From NCBI RefSeq assembly GCF_000238775.2, contig NZ_AFEJ02000006.1, forward strand, positions 124,001 to 188,000: DNA of 64,000 nt, given 5' to 3'. The notes under the pieces are model-generated. The model did no database searches, was not told where the DNA came from, and saw nothing but the letters and a program-made list of their open reading frames with translations. Source of the stretch: Acaryochloris sp. CCMEE 5410 (GTDB lineage: Bacteria > Cyanobacteriota > Cyanobacteriia > Thermosynechococcales > Thermosynechococcaceae). This document shows, one piece after another, positions 63,652-64,000 of the stretch; position 1 is the first letter of the stretch; each line of letters begins with the position of its first letter. Made by a program: the position numbers and the translations under genes.

Positions 63652-64000
63652 GTGGAACTCCTCCAACAATTCCTTCCGTGCCAAGACACTCTCCATTTGA
63701 ATAGTTGGGATCTTGATTCCCCAAACCATCAAATAACCTTCCATGTTTCTTCAACCCAAGTTTTTGCCTGTTGCCCAGTCTGCCATCAGACATCACATCG
63801 CGTTCACAGTCGCTATGAGCGGACCTTGAGAGACCTCCCCTGTGTGGATTTCTGCCTGACTATTCTGCTTCAAGTCTGTAAGTTCTTCTGCTCCAATAAA
63901 GCTTGTAAGCGTCGGATCTTCACTGAGCGACTACCCCAGGTCGCTGTTCCTTGGGCCAGAAAGACCGTTCGCTTTGCTGAACACCTAAGCTCGATTGGTC
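63652..64000 (+). CDS. ISL3-family transposase, N-terminal part
   Basis: Reads from a GTG at 63652 off the right edge. It has the family's N-terminal pattern: FHVSSTQVFACCPVCHQTSHRVHSRY with a CxxC zinc ribbon, then ERTLRDLPCVDF and CKFFCSNKACKRRIFTERLP with a second Cys set. It belongs to an IS whose left end should lie between 63549 and 63651. Confidence 0.85.
   Translation, partial: MELLQQFLPCQDTLHLNSWDLDSPNHQITFHVSSTQVFACCPVCHQTSHRVHSRYERTLRDLPCVDFCLTILLQVCKFFCSNKACKRRIFTERLPQVAVPWARKTVRFAEHLSSIG

Noticed and set aside
1-64000. tRNA, rRNA, replication origin or CRISPR
   Set aside because: No convincing sequence or fold was seen for any of these by eye.

Overview
This window is cyanobacterial DNA. 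Many copies of the HIP1 palindrome GCGATCGC are scattered through it (for example near 15765, 18269, 19432, 23057, 39644, 57138 and 60317). It also encodes ycf54, acsF, hemF, heme oxygenase, ChlD, a D1 (psbA) homologue, SbtA/SbtB and acyl-lipid desaturases. The IS density, the many decayed genes and the paired Rpn-type genes fit a large plasmid or genomic island of an Acaryochloris-like marine cyanobacterium. That genus call is an inference from gene style only.

Layout. (1) 1-8653 (-): a partial giant gene for a cadherin/Ig/RHS/FG-GAP surface protein, followed by an unknown gene and a glycosyltransferase. (2) 10721-11757: a DUF4351/Rpn-type gene whose 3' part and downstream DNA recur at 59.5-59.8 kb; these direct repeats bracket the rest. 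(3) 12.1-13.6 kb: a small helical protein behind a perfect FNR-type box, and a CYP38/TLP40-like cyclophilin. (4) 13.8-31.7 kb, all on the minus strand: a sulfide block. It holds an RND permease, a TauE/SafE transporter, a persulfide dioxygenase, a NUDIX-like protein, an ArsR regulator, cysteine synthase, a cNMP/AAA+/polyferredoxin fusion protein, a thioredoxin-reductase-like flavoprotein, nitronate monooxygenase, a radical-SAM activase, SCP2, DUF3122 and OB-fold proteins, an RND adaptor, a second ArsR and sulfide:quinone reductase. (5) 32.3-37.5 kb (+): a frameshifted DUF2892 gene, a Rieske-DUF442 fusion, a small ORF split by two complete insertion sequences (IS256 and IS1182 types), and a rhodanese. 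(6) 37.6-46.7 kb: a broken rogue/sentinel-type psbA, chlD, ferredoxin, ycf54, pdxH, heme oxygenase, hemF and acsF, which are O2-dependent tetrapyrrole steps often duplicated for low-oxygen life. (7) 46.7-50.4 kb: a dead methyltransferase and a decayed IS21. (8) 50.5-58.1 kb: desD-like and desA-like desaturases, a pentapeptide-repeat protein, thiO, a third ArsR, DUF4079 and sbtA-sbtB. (9) 58.1-64.0 kb: a MITE-like element, DUF6429, the second Rpn-type gene, then mostly debris (frameshifted genes, a beheaded nickel ECF transporter, an LRR fragment), DUF4303 and the start of an ISL3 transposase.

How it fits together. Sulfide would be oxidised to quinone by SQR, persulfide by the dioxygenase, sulfur moved by rhodanese and DUF442 domains, excess exported by TauE/SafE and perhaps the RND pump, and sulfide fixed by cysteine synthase. 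Next to these sit spare copies of O2-consuming heme, bilin and chlorophyll enzymes and a non-water-oxidising type of D1. An AT-rich motif (core ATAACYRTATAG and variants) recurs before the sqr, dioxygenase, OB-fold, arsR, hemF and acsF units and in a few other gaps. I infer that the ArsR proteins encoded here link sulfide defence with low-oxygen pigment synthesis in one regulon. No tRNA, rRNA or CRISPR array was seen.
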